Source: Rhizobium sp. Root482
GTDB taxonomy: Bacteria > Pseudomonadota > Alphaproteobacteria > Rhizobiales > Rhizobiaceae
DNA: 64,000 bases
Direction of reading: 5' to 3'
Assembly (NCBI RefSeq): GCF_001426565.1
Contig: NZ_LMFA01000021.1
Location: 124,001-188,000, forward strand
Numbering within the stretch: position 1 is the stretch's first letter; each line of letters opens with the position of its first letter. Below are positions 56,936 through 64,000 of this stretch, in pieces. Below the pieces are notes generated by a model. It was not told the DNA's origin. It worked only from the letters and a program-made list of their open reading frames with translations, and ran no database searches. The translations under genes were made by a program, and so were the position numbers.

Positions 56936-57733
56936 TTACCCTATCGTCAGCCCGAAACCCTGCATCAGCCGGCGCGTCGTGAAATCGGGATTGCCGGAGG
57001 TGAAGATGGCCGGATCGATGCCATAGAGCGGTTCGAACCCGTCCGGCGCGGGCACCAAACTGCGGGCCCGGCGGGCGATCGCTTCGGCCGGATCGAGCCA
57101 ATCGACAGGCCAGGGTGCAAGGCGGCGAAAGACATTGGCCATGAACGGATAATGGGTGCAGGCAAGCACGACGATATCGGTCTTTCGCCCCTGCTTCTCC
57201 ATGAAACACTGTTCGATTTCGGCAAGGACCGCCGCGTCTTCTACCGGTTCGCCGCGAATATAGGCTTCCGCCATGCGGGCGAGGTTTTCCGAGCCGACAA
57301 GGCGGACATGGCATTGCGAGGCGAAGGACTGGATGAGGTCGCGGGTATAGGCGCGCCTGACGGTGCCGGGTGTGGCGAGAACGGAAACGAGGCCGGAGCG
57401 CGTTCGCTCCGCCGCAGGCTTGATGGCCGGCACGGTACCGACGAAGCGCATCTGCGGAAAGGCGGCGCGCAGATCGGCGCCGACCAGCGTGAAGGCAGTG
57501 TTGCAGGCAATGATGCAGATTTCCGGATCATGCTCGGCAAGCAATTTTCCGAACAGGGAAATGACATGCTCCGTCAGCGCCGCCTCCTCCCAGCCGCCAT
57601 AGGGAAAGCCGGCATCGTCGGCGACATAAATGAAATGCCGCTCGGGCATCAGGACGCGCGCCTCGCGCAGCACGGTGAGCCCGCCGATGCCGCTGTCGAA
57701 AACGAGGATGGGCTTCAGCTCAGTTGTCGTCAC
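56936..57733 (-). CDS. murI: Glutamate racemase
   Basis: 265 residues from a GTG at 57731-57733 ([18 protein letters not shown]); the open frame goes on to 57781, but that part overlaps trmJ and lacks similarity. The two catalytic cysteines are in IIACNTAFT and VLACTHYPF, with [10 protein letters not shown] as the substrate loop. MurI supplies D-glutamate for peptidoglycan. The coding start overlaps the trmJ end by 14 bases. No DNA-gyrase inhibitory extension can be seen. Confidence 0.94.
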   Translation of the reverse strand: MTTTELKPILVFDSGIGGLTVLREARVLMPERHFIYVADDAGFPYGGWEEAALTEHVISLFGKLLAEHDPEICIIACNTAFTLVGADLRAAFPQMRFVGTVPAIKPAAERTRSGLVSVLATPGTVRRAYTRDLIQSFASQCHVRLVGSENLARMAEAYIRGEPVEDAAVLAEIEQCFMEKQGRKTDIVVLACTHYPFMANVFRRLAPWPVDWLDPAEAIARRARSLVPAPDGFEPLYGIDPAIFTSGNPDFTTRRLMQGFGLTIG

Positions 57734-58553
57734 CGGCGTCGTCTGCCTTCTTCGCGCGCGAATTTTCCGGCGCTCCGGCACCGCGCGGCGCTTCGCGGGT
57801 GAAACGATCGAGCGATGAGATGACGCCGCGCACCAGCCGGATCTCGGAGGCGGTAAAGCCGGGGCGGGTCAGGACTGCGCGCAAATTGTCCACCAATTTC
57901 GGCTTTTTGGCGTCCGGCCTGAAATAGCCGCGCGCCTCCAGCGCTTCTTCGACATGATCGAAAAGGCCCTGCAACTCCTCCTTCGTTGCCGCACTTTGCG
58001 GCAAGGCCTGGAAGGAGGTTTCGTCGGGTGCCGCCATGCTCGTCTTCATCCACTCATAGGACATGAGTAGCACGGCCTGCGCCAGGTTGAGGGAGGCAAA
58101 GGCGGGATTGACGGGAAAGGTGACGATCTCGTCGGCCAGCGCCACTTCCTCGTTGGTGAGGCCTGTCCGTTCGCGGCCGAACAGGATGCCGGTCGCCTCC
58201 CCGGCCGAAAAACGGCTGCGCAGCGTTTCGGCAGCGACCAGCGGCGAGCGCACCGGCTTGTATCCATAGCGGTCGCGCGCGGTGGTCGCATAGACGAAGT
58301 TGAGATCCGCGATCGCCTCCGGCAAGGTCTCGTAGACCTTCGCGGCATCGATGACATGATCGGCGCGGCTGGCGGCGGAGCGCGCCTTTTCACTCGGCCA
58401 GCCGTCACGCGGGCTGACGAGGCGCAGTTCCGCCAGGCCGAAATTGGCCATGGCGCGCGCCACCATGCCGATATTTTCGCCAAGCTGCGGATGCACCAGG
58501 ATGATTGCCGGGCCTTCCGTCAGAAGTTTGCGCTCGCTGTTCGTGCCTGCCAT
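57720..58553 (-). CDS. TrmJ-like tRNA/rRNA methyltransferase (SpoU family)
   Basis: 277 residues from the ATG at 58551-58553, preceded by AAGG. The SPOUT knotted fold is recognised by [40 protein letters not shown] and [22 protein letters not shown]. TrmJ adds 2'-O-methyl at position 32 of tRNAs, the place that TtcA also modifies by thiolation. It precedes murI with a 14-base overlap and is divergent from icd. Exact target RNA is inferred from similarity. Confidence 0.9.
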   Translation of the reverse strand: MAGTNSERKLLTEGPAIILVHPQLGENIGMVARAMANFGLAELRLVSPRDGWPSEKARSAASRADHVIDAAKVYETLPEAIADLNFVYATTARDRYGYKPVRSPLVAAETLRSRFSAGEATGILFGRERTGLTNEEVALADEIVTFPVNPAFASLNLAQAVLLMSYEWMKTSMAAPDETSFQALPQSAATKEELQGLFDHVEEALEARGYFRPDAKKPKLVDNLRAVLTRPGFTASEIRLVRGVISSLDRFTREAPRGAGAPENSRAKKADDAGDDN

Positions 58554-58709
58554 GCCGCTGCCTTCGCCTGTTTCGCGCTTCCCTTGCACAATTGAAGCAT
58601 TTTTAAAAGCGGCGCCATCACGACAAAGGCCTGCGAGGTTCAGTTTCATAGCCCTGAAAGCCTCCGATCCGCCTTGCCAGACGATCTCGTCGATTGATGC
58701 ACTCTCTGT

Positions 58710-58738
58710 CTTTGCCTGTGGTGAAGCGGATGCTATAG
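58710..58738 (+). promoter_or_regulatory. Predicted icd promoter
   Basis: CTTTGC, 17 bases, CTATAG; compares well with the rhizobial sigma-70 pattern CTTGAC-N17-CTATAT. It would give a leader of about 35 bases before the icd ATG. Confidence 0.55.
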
Positions 58739-58779
58739 GGGCGCAACCCGATTATCCAACACCATGCAGAGGTAGCATC

Positions 58780-59994
58780 ATGACTAAGATCAAGGTCGCC
58801 AATCCGGTCGTCGAACTCGACGGCGACGAGATGACCCGCATCATCTGGCAGTTCATCAAGGATAAGCTGATCCATCCCTATCTGGATATCGACCTGGAAT
58901 ATTACGACCTCGGCATGGAAAACCGCGATGCGACCGACGACAAGGTGACGGTCGATGCGGCCAATGCCATCAGGAAGCATGGCGTCGGCGTCAAATGCGC
59001 GACGATCACGCCGGATGAGCAGCGGGTCGAGGAATTCAAGCTGAAGAAGATGTGGAAGTCGCCGAACGGTACGATCCGCAACATCTTGGGCGGCGTCATC
59101 TTCCGCGAGCCGATCATCTGCAAGAACGTGCCGCGCCTCGTTCCCGGCTGGACCAAGCCGATCATCGTCGGCCGCCATGCCTTCGGCGACCAGTACCGCG
59201 CCACCGACTTCAAATTCCCCGGCAAGGGCAAGCTGACGATGAAGTTCGTCGGTGAGGACGGCACGGAAATCGAGCATGAAGTCTATGATGCGCCGGCCGC
59301 CGGCGTTGCCATGGGCATGTACAATCTCGACGAATCGATCACCGATTTCGCCCGCGCCTCGCTGAACTACGGCCTGCAGCGCAACGTTCCGGTCTATCTC
59401 TCGACCAAGAACACCATCCTCAAGGTCTATGACGGCCGCTTCAAGGATATCTTCCAGAAAGTCTTCGACGAAGAATTCGCCGAGAAGTTCAAGGCAGCCA
59501 AGCTCTGGTACGAACACCGCCTGATCGACGACATGGTCGCTTCGGCGCTGAAATGGTCCGGCGGCTACGTCTGGGCCTGCAAGAACTACGACGGCGACGT
59601 CCAGTCCGACATCGTCGCGCAAGGCTTTGGCTCGCTCGGCCTGATGACCTCGGTTTTGATGACGCCGGACGGCAAGACGGTGGAAGCCGAAGCCGCCCAC
59701 GGCACGGTGACGCGTCACTACCGCCAGCACCAGAAGGGCGAGGAAACCTCGACCAACTCCATCGCCTCGATCTTCGCCTGGACGCGTGGCCTTGCCCACC
59801 GCGCCAAGCTCGACAGCAACGACCAACTGGCAAAATTTGCCGATACGCTGGAAAAGGTCTGCGTCGATACCGTCGAGGCAGGCTTCATGACCAAGGACCT
59901 GGCGCTGCTGATCGGCCCCGACCAGCCCTGGCTGTCGACCACCGGCTTCCTCGACAAGATCGACGAGAACCTCAAGAAGGCGATGGCGGCCTGA
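58780..59994 (+). CDS. icd: NADP-dependent isocitrate dehydrogenase
   Basis: 404 residues from the ATG at 58780, with GAGGT at the right distance; the longer frame is antisense to trmJ. It is the eukaryote-like homodimeric type: [52 protein letters not shown] and the C-terminal [17 protein letters not shown] that contacts NADP. It oxidises isocitrate to 2-oxoglutarate in the citric acid cycle. A strong terminator follows. Confidence 0.97.
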   Translation: MTKIKVANPVVELDGDEMTRIIWQFIKDKLIHPYLDIDLEYYDLGMENRDATDDKVTVDAANAIRKHGVGVKCATITPDEQRVEEFKLKKMWKSPNGTIRNILGGVIFREPIICKNVPRLVPGWTKPIIVGRHAFGDQYRATDFKFPGKGKLTMKFVGEDGTEIEHEVYDAPAAGVAMGMYNLDESITDFARASLNYGLQRNVPVYLSTKNTILKVYDGRFKDIFQKVFDEEFAEKFKAAKLWYEHRLIDDMVASALKWSGGYVWACKNYDGDVQSDIVAQGFGSLGLMTSVLMTPDGKTVEAEAAHGTVTRHYRQHQKGEETSTNSIASIFAWTRGLAHRAKLDSNDQLAKFADTLEKVCVDTVEAGFMTKDLALLIGPDQPWLSTTGFLDKIDENLKKAMAA

Positions 59995-60021
59995 TCCCGC
60001 ATCTCGACCGCTGAACTGCAG

Positions 60022-60049
60022 AAAAACCCGGCCAAGCCGGGTTTTTTTT
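60022..60049 (+). terminator. Terminator of icd
   Basis: Stem AACCCGGC/GCCGGGTT with loop CAA, then an eight-base T-run, 28 bases after the stop. Confidence 0.92.
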
Positions 60050-60235
60050 ATGGCCTGGCGGAAGCCGGCGGCTTTGCAGGCAAGCATCCGACTGTTTCCG
60101 AACACCCCGCCGGCGGAAGATGCATCTCCAGGCAAGAATTTCGGAACCTTTTGGCGCCCCGTTCGTTCGCGAGGGTAACCCTTGCATGCAATCCTGTGTG
60201 CTTCACCCTCTCAAATGGATCGTGAACACTGATAT

Positions 60236-61579
60236 ATGACCTCTTCTCCTCATAAGCCCCATTCCCACCTTCCCCGCATTGCGCTGATTTCGACCCATGG
60301 CTATGTCGCCGCCGAACCACCGCTTGGCGCGGCCGATACCGGCGGACAGGTGGTCTATGTGATCGAACTCGCCCGCAAGCTGGCCTTGCTCGGTCATGAG
60401 GTGGATATCTATACCCGCCGTTTCGAGGACCAGCCGGAATTTGACGAGGTCGATGAGCGGGTCCGCGTGATCCGCATTCCCTGCGGCGGCAATGAATTCA
60501 TTCCCAAGGAATATCTGTACAAACACCTGATGGAATGGTGCGAAAATGCCGTCCGCTTCGTTCGCCGCAACAATTTCTCCTATATGCTGATCAACAGCCA
60601 TTACTGGGATGCGGGCATTGCCGGCCAGCGCATGTCGGAAGCGCTGGGCGTGACCCATATCCATACACCGCATTCGCTCGGCCTGTGGAAAAAGCGGCAG
60701 ATGGAAACCGATTACCCGGACAAGGCGGATACGTTCGAGAAGGAATTCAACTTCTCCGAACGCATCAAGCATGAACTGATCGTCTACCGTTCCTGCAGCA
60801 TGGTCATCGCCACGACGCCGATCCAGGTCGAGGTACTGGTCAACGACTACAATTTGCCGCGAGACCGGGTGCACATGATCCCGCCGGGCTACGACGACAA
60901 CCGCTTCTTCCCCGTATCGAAAGCGACCCGGGAGATGGCCCGCCAGCGCTTCGGCTTCGAGGGAAAAGTGGTCATGGCGATGGGGCGGCTGGCCACCAAC
61001 AAGGGCTACGACCTGTTGATCGACGGTTTTTCAGTGCTGGCCGAACGCGAGCCGGAGGCCCGCCTGCATCTGGCGGTTGGCGGCGAGAGCATGGACGCCC
61101 ATGATTCGGCGCTTTTCCAAGAGTTGAAGGAACGCGTCGCGTCACTCGGTCTCAAGGACAAGGTGGTTTTCTCCGGCTTCGTCACCGAGGAGGACCTGCC
61201 GGATTACTACCGCGCCGCCGATGTCTTCGTGCTGTCGAGCCGCTACGAGCCATTCGGCATGACGGCGATCGAGGCCATGGCGAGCGGCACGCCCACAGTC
61301 ATCACCATCCATGGCGGCCTGTTCCGGGCCGTCAGCTACGGGCGGCACGCACTGTTTGCCGATCCATTCGACAAATATGATCTCGGCATCACCATGATGA
61401 AGCCGCTGAAACATGAGCGGCTGGCGGGCCGCCTGTCGCGCATGGGCGCGCACAAGGCACGCAGCCTCTTCACCTGGACCGGCATTGCGCAGCAATTGAT
61501 CGGCGTCGTCGAAGGACGGCCGATGCCGCAGGCGCTCGACGATGGCGAATGGGACGAACCATGGACGGACGGAGATTGA
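60236..61579 (+). CDS. mfpsA: Mannosylfructose-phosphate synthase
   Basis: 447 residues of the GT4 family, sucrose-phosphate-synthase-like. N-terminal domain: HGYVAAEPPLGAADTGGQVVYV and SHYWDAGIAGQR; C-terminal donor domain: GRLATNKGYDLLIDG and the E-x7-E in SRYEPFGMTAIEAMASG. The sequence closely matches, as I recall it, the Agrobacterium enzyme that links GDP-mannose to fructose 6-phosphate, giving mannosylfructose 6-phosphate, the precursor of an osmolyte. It overlaps the phosphatase gene by 31 bases. A TATAT stretch adjoins the ATG and the ribosome-binding site is weak. Confidence 0.93.
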   Translation: MTSSPHKPHSHLPRIALISTHGYVAAEPPLGAADTGGQVVYVIELARKLALLGHEVDIYTRRFEDQPEFDEVDERVRVIRIPCGGNEFIPKEYLYKHLMEWCENAVRFVRRNNFSYMLINSHYWDAGIAGQRMSEALGVTHIHTPHSLGLWKKRQMETDYPDKADTFEKEFNFSERIKHELIVYRSCSMVIATTPIQVEVLVNDYNLPRDRVHMIPPGYDDNRFFPVSKATREMARQRFGFEGKVVMAMGRLATNKGYDLLIDGFSVLAEREPEARLHLAVGGESMDAHDSALFQELKERVASLGLKDKVVFSGFVTEEDLPDYYRAADVFVLSSRYEPFGMTAIEAMASGTPTVITIHGGLFRAVSYGRHALFADPFDKYDLGITMMKPLKHERLAGRLSRMGAHKARSLFTWTGIAQQLIGVVEGRPMPQALDDGEWDEPWTDGD

Positions 61580-62328
61580 GGCCGGTCCGGCTGTTCTGCA
61601 GCGATATCGACGGCACGCTGGCAGGAGACAGGCAGGCGGAAGCCCGGTTTCACCAGGCATGGCAGGGTCTCGACCCCGTGCGTCGACCGCTTCTGGTGCT
61701 CAACAGCGGCAGGCTGATCGAGGACCAGAAGGCCTTTATCGCCAGCACCGCCCTGCCGGTGCCGGACATCTACATCGGCGGCGTCGGCACCATGCTTTTT
61801 CATGAAAGCGAGCCGGACCATGCGGAACGCTATTCCCGCTCGCTGGGGGGCGGTTTCGATCGCGGCCAAATCGCGGAGGCGCTTTCCGGTATCCCCGGCA
61901 TAGCCACGCAGCCGGACGAATACCAGCATGCGCATAAATCCAGCTGGTACCTGCGCGATGCCGATACGGCGATGCTGTCGGCCATCGAGGAAAGGCTGGC
62001 GGACGCCGGGCTTGCCGTCCGCCTCGTCTATTCCAGCAACCGCGACCTCGATATCCTGCCCGAAGGCGTCGACAAGGGGGCTGCCCTCTCCTGGCTCTGC
62101 CGCCAGCTTGGCCTTTCGCATGACGATGTCGTGGTTGCCGGGGACACCAACAACGACCGCAGCATGTTCGAGATTCCCGGCATTCGCGGCATTGTCGTCG
62201 GCAATGCCCTCGCCGAGTTGAAGGCGGTTGCCGACGATCGGGCCAACATCTATCGCGCCGAAACAGACATGGCGGATGGCGTACTGGAAGGGCTGGCGCA
62301 TTGGGGTCTGTTCAGCCCGTCGCCATGA
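61549..62328 (+). CDS. mfppB: Mannosylfructose-phosphate phosphatase
   Basis: 259 residues from the ATG at 61549; a second in-frame ATG at 61561 is equally possible. HAD-type phosphatase of the sucrose-phosphatase class: catalytic LFCSDIDGTLAG (Asp nucleophile and acid-base Asp), LNSGRLIEDQ, the Lys in DKGAALSWLC and the second Asp motif VVAGDTNNDRSMF. It removes phosphate from mannosylfructose 6-phosphate to give the osmolyte. Overlap with mfpsA makes translational coupling likely. The pair sits between icd and alaS. Confidence 0.92.
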   Translation: MGRTMDGRRLRPVRLFCSDIDGTLAGDRQAEARFHQAWQGLDPVRRPLLVLNSGRLIEDQKAFIASTALPVPDIYIGGVGTMLFHESEPDHAERYSRSLGGGFDRGQIAEALSGIPGIATQPDEYQHAHKSSWYLRDADTAMLSAIEERLADAGLAVRLVYSSNRDLDILPEGVDKGAALSWLCRQLGLSHDDVVVAGDTNNDRSMFEIPGIRGIVVGNALAELKAVADDRANIYRAETDMADGVLEGLAHWGLFSPSP

Positions 62329-62352
62329 CCGCTGCGCCATCAGCCTCCGCAT

Positions 62353-62387
62353 GAAAACCACGGCGCTCCCACCATGGGAGCGCCGTG
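62353..62387 (-). terminator. Strong hairpin between mfppB and the gyrI-like remnant
   Basis: A perfect 13-bp stem CACGGCGCTCCCA/TGGGAGCGCCGTG with loop CCA. On the minus strand it leads to GTTTTC, so it most likely ended the former regulator gene; it may also end mfppB on the plus strand. Confidence 0.8.
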
Positions 62388-62392
62388 TATCC

Positions 62393-62590
62393 TCACTTCA
62401 CCGGCAGATGGATATCGGTCAGCAGTTCCGGCGGGGCCGTGTCGCGCGGATTGTTGACGTATTCCTCGAACATTTGCGTGTCGCGGATTTCACGCCCGGA
62501 TTTCGGCAGCCATTGATAGGCCTTGTGCATGTCGGCATAGGGTCCCTTGTGGCGCAGCACCGCATAATCGCCGCCATCGACGGCACTCGC
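62393..62590 (-). pseudogene. C-terminal remnant of a GyrI-like (AraC effector-binding domain) regulator
   Basis: Minus-strand translation ending at a TGA (62393-62395) gives about 60 residues with YAVLRHKGPYADMHKAYQWL, then FEEYVNNPRDTAP and LLTDIHLPVK at the end. That is the C-terminal half of a GyrI-like small-molecule-binding domain, found alone or at the end of AraC-type regulators. No start exists: upstream of about 62590 the similarity stops and a TAA (62609-62611) closes the frame. The sequence QWL-PKSG also looks as if about five residues between two W-L copies were lost. The missing 5' part would lie where the BRCT gene is now. Confidence 0.75.
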
Positions 62591-62646
62591 GTTTCGAGCA
62601 GTTCGCTGTTAGGTTGTAGAGGTGCTGGTCTTACAAGGGGGATAGG

Positions 62647-63555
62647 ATGGTCGACACAATGCGTACGGGGAAGAATGCACTTGAGCACGAAGGAGCGACG
62701 CTCGGCAGAATTCACGCAAGATCAAATAGCAGAAAAGCACTGGGCTATTGGCTTGGCTTCTTGAAGGGGATCCTAGCAAGCACCAAAGTGGAGACCGCCG
62801 AATATTATCCTATCAGAGTCGAAGCAGAGAGATTTCTCAATTTGCTTCACGATCCCGATGCTCGCGAACTTATCGAGGACCTTCATACATGGCAGGACGA
62901 TCCGAGAGAAGTATATGATATTATTGAGAATATAGTTTCAATACGCTCGCGAGAATTTGTTATCGAGAGTGAAAAAGATGAGATCAATGAACTCTATGGG
63001 TTTTGCGCTGGAATCGCCTGCGACAATCGCATAACGCCCAACGAGGTCGAAAGGCTACTGCTCAAATTGAGCAGCTATCCCAATATCCAGGCCGACAAGC
63101 GAGTAACCAACCTTAAAAGCGCGGCGCAAAGATCAATTGCAGACGGACGGATCACACCGGAAGAATCTGACGACATCTGCACATGGATCACGTATTTGGT
63201 TGGCGACAGCGCCAGCGACACCGGGATGGCTACCTTCGGCAATGTCGGCGTCATTGACGGCGCACTTCAGGATCACAACGAAGTCGTCTTTGATCGACAG
63301 ATGTTCGTTTTGACCGGAAAGTTTACCCTAGGCCCCAGAAAGGCGATTCTTGGGATGATTTCCGATCGCGGTGGAGAGTTTAAAAGCAGTGTATGCAGGA
63401 ACACAAACTATCTCTGCGTGGCGGTAGAGTCTTCACGAGATTGGCGGCACAGCCACGAAGGCTTAAAGATTATTCGGGCCTTGGAACTGCGAGATCAAGG
63501 CCGAGGTCCACATCTCGTGCATGAAGGAACTCTGGCGCAAGCGCTATCACGTTAG
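62647..63555 (+). CDS. TerB-like plus BRCT domain protein of unknown function
   Basis: 302 residues; AAGGGGGATAGG precedes the ATG at 62647. Residues 1-105 are helical and unassigned. About 110-187 forms a TerB-like helical domain with twin motifs DNRITPNE (126-133) and DGRITPEE (166-173). About 216-302 is a BRCT domain: MFVLTGKFTLGPRKAIL, DRGGEFKSSVCRNTNYL and the Trp of SRDWRHS, as in stand-alone BRCT proteins seen on phages and mobile elements and in DNA ligase. Composition is AT-richer than neighbours, with ATA and AGA codons that are rare elsewhere in the window. It replaced most of a regulator gene. A strong hairpin follows. A DNA repair or defence role is only a guess. Confidence 0.8.
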   Translation: MVDTMRTGKNALEHEGATLGRIHARSNSRKALGYWLGFLKGILASTKVETAEYYPIRVEAERFLNLLHDPDARELIEDLHTWQDDPREVYDIIENIVSIRSREFVIESEKDEINELYGFCAGIACDNRITPNEVERLLLKLSSYPNIQADKRVTNLKSAAQRSIADGRITPEESDDICTWITYLVGDSASDTGMATFGNVGVIDGALQDHNEVVFDRQMFVLTGKFTLGPRKAILGMISDRGGEFKSSVCRNTNYLCVAVESSRDWRHSHEGLKIIRALELRDQGRGPHLVHEGTLAQALSR

Positions 63556-63572
63556 CTGGTTTCGTTCAAAGG

Positions 63573-63609
63573 AATGTGGAGCCAACTGATTTACACTTGG
63601 CTCCACATT
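63573..63609. terminator. 13-bp perfect inverted repeat after the BRCT gene
   Basis: Arms AATGTGGAGCCAA and TTGGCTCCACATT with an 11-base loop, 18 bases after the BRCT stop. Only TTT follows on the plus strand. It may terminate both the BRCT gene and the converging alaS transcript. Confidence 0.7.
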
Positions 63610-63664
63610 TCGTTAGGGATTGGCTTCACAGCCTGACTTCCTGCTTTCTCTGCCCGCCTGACAG

Positions 63665-64000
63665 CTAACCGACCAAGGCAGCCGCGACGGCTTCGATGGC
63701 TTGCGCTGCCTTTTCACCGTCCGGACCGCCGGCCTGCGCCATGTCGGGACGGCCGCCGCCGCCCTTGCCGCCAAGCGCCGCGGAGGCGACGCGGACGAGA
63801 TCGACGGCGCTGAAACGCGATGTCAGATCATCGGTGACGGCGACCACGGCGCTCGCCTTGCCGTCACCCGAGACGCCGACGAAGGCGACGATGCCGGAGC
63901 CGAGGCTCTTCTTGCCGTCATCCGCAAGGCTCTTCAGATCCTTCGGCTCAACGCCGGTGACGACCTTGCCGAGGAATTTCGTGCCCGCGATCTCTTGCAC
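63665..64000 (-). CDS. alaS: Alanyl-tRNA synthetase, C-terminal part (cut by window edge)
   Basis: The last 111 residues are visible; the 5' part lies beyond the window. The sequence has [25 protein letters not shown] followed by the Gly-rich [18 protein letters not shown], which is the C-terminal DHHA1 part of AlaRS that assists oligomerisation and tRNA recognition. It charges tRNA-Ala. In rhizobia recA normally lies upstream of alaS. Its stop (TAG) is 110 bases from the BRCT gene's stop. Confidence 0.93.
   Translation of the reverse strand: MQEIAGTKFLGKVVTGVEPKDLKSLADDGKKSLGSGIVAFVGVSGDGKASAVVAVTDDLTSRFSAVDLVRVASAALGGKGGGGRPDMAQAGGPDGEKAAQAIEAVAAALVG

Noticed and set aside
58618-60135. 505-codon minus-strand frame opposite icd
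   Set aside because: Antisense to a highly conserved icd; composition Asp/Arg/Gly-rich as typical for shadow frames in GC-rich genes.

Overview
The window is a roughly 60% GC stretch of chromosome from an alphaproteobacterium of the Rhizobiaceae (Agrobacterium/Rhizobium type). Supporting signs are the sufS2-B-C-D-S1-sufT-sufA order, the F1-ATPase zeta subunit (DUF1476) beside purC, separate purS/purQ/purL, the rpsD-murI-trmJ-icd-alaS neighbourhood, and a mannosylfructose-phosphate synthase/phosphatase pair like that of Agrobacterium. Almost all of it is ordinary core genome. No rRNA, tRNA, CRISPR array or insertion sequence was recognised.

Layout. 1-3.6 kb: start of yajC (minus, cut by the window edge), a DUF815 ATPase, and a PAS histidine kinase with a single-domain response regulator. 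3.7-10.9 kb: the minus-strand suf operon for Fe-S cluster assembly, headed by a promoter that carries candidate Irr and RirA operators. 11-22 kb: a hydrolase, a diguanylate cyclase, anmK and tyrS, a YhdP/AsmA-like giant, a Bcp peroxiredoxin overlapping a DUF455 ferritin-like gene, and a LytM-type peptidase. 22-30 kb: a DEAD-box helicase, a Nudix protein, and a seven-gene minus-strand operon resembling the maturation part of cox (CO dehydrogenase-like) clusters, with no structural molybdenum hydroxylase genes in the window. 30-36 kb: a substrate-binding protein with a P1 peptidase, then rpe, two small envelope genes, purB and a PilZ protein. 36-41 kb: a DUF2189 membrane protein, an RBBP9-like hydrolase, a PAS-GGDEF-EAL protein and the ATPase zeta subunit. 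41-48.6 kb: purC-purS-orf-purQ, a lipoprotein, a divergent DUF1127/MocR pair, purL, bolA, a small basic protein and grxD. 49-58.5 kb: tandem Bcr/CflA transporters, an inositol-phosphatase-like gene with ttcA, glsA, rpsD, a HerA-like ATPase, murI and trmJ. 58.7-64 kb: icd, mfpsA-mfppB and the alaS 3' end.

The one clearly accessory patch lies between mfppB and alaS (about 62.35-63.65 kb). A GyrI-like regulator survives only as a C-terminal fragment. Next to it is an AT-richer gene for a TerB-like plus BRCT-domain protein, closed by a strong inverted repeat. This is the best candidate in the window for something poorly described.

Functional links. Iron and redox genes recur: suf, sufT, the monothiol glutaredoxin/BolA pair and a one-cysteine Bcp. 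Purine synthesis is spread over purB, purCSQ and purL. Three proteins make, degrade or bind c-di-GMP. Start codons were moved from the longest frame where a ribosome-binding site, a gene overlap or family alignment favoured another; each case is noted.
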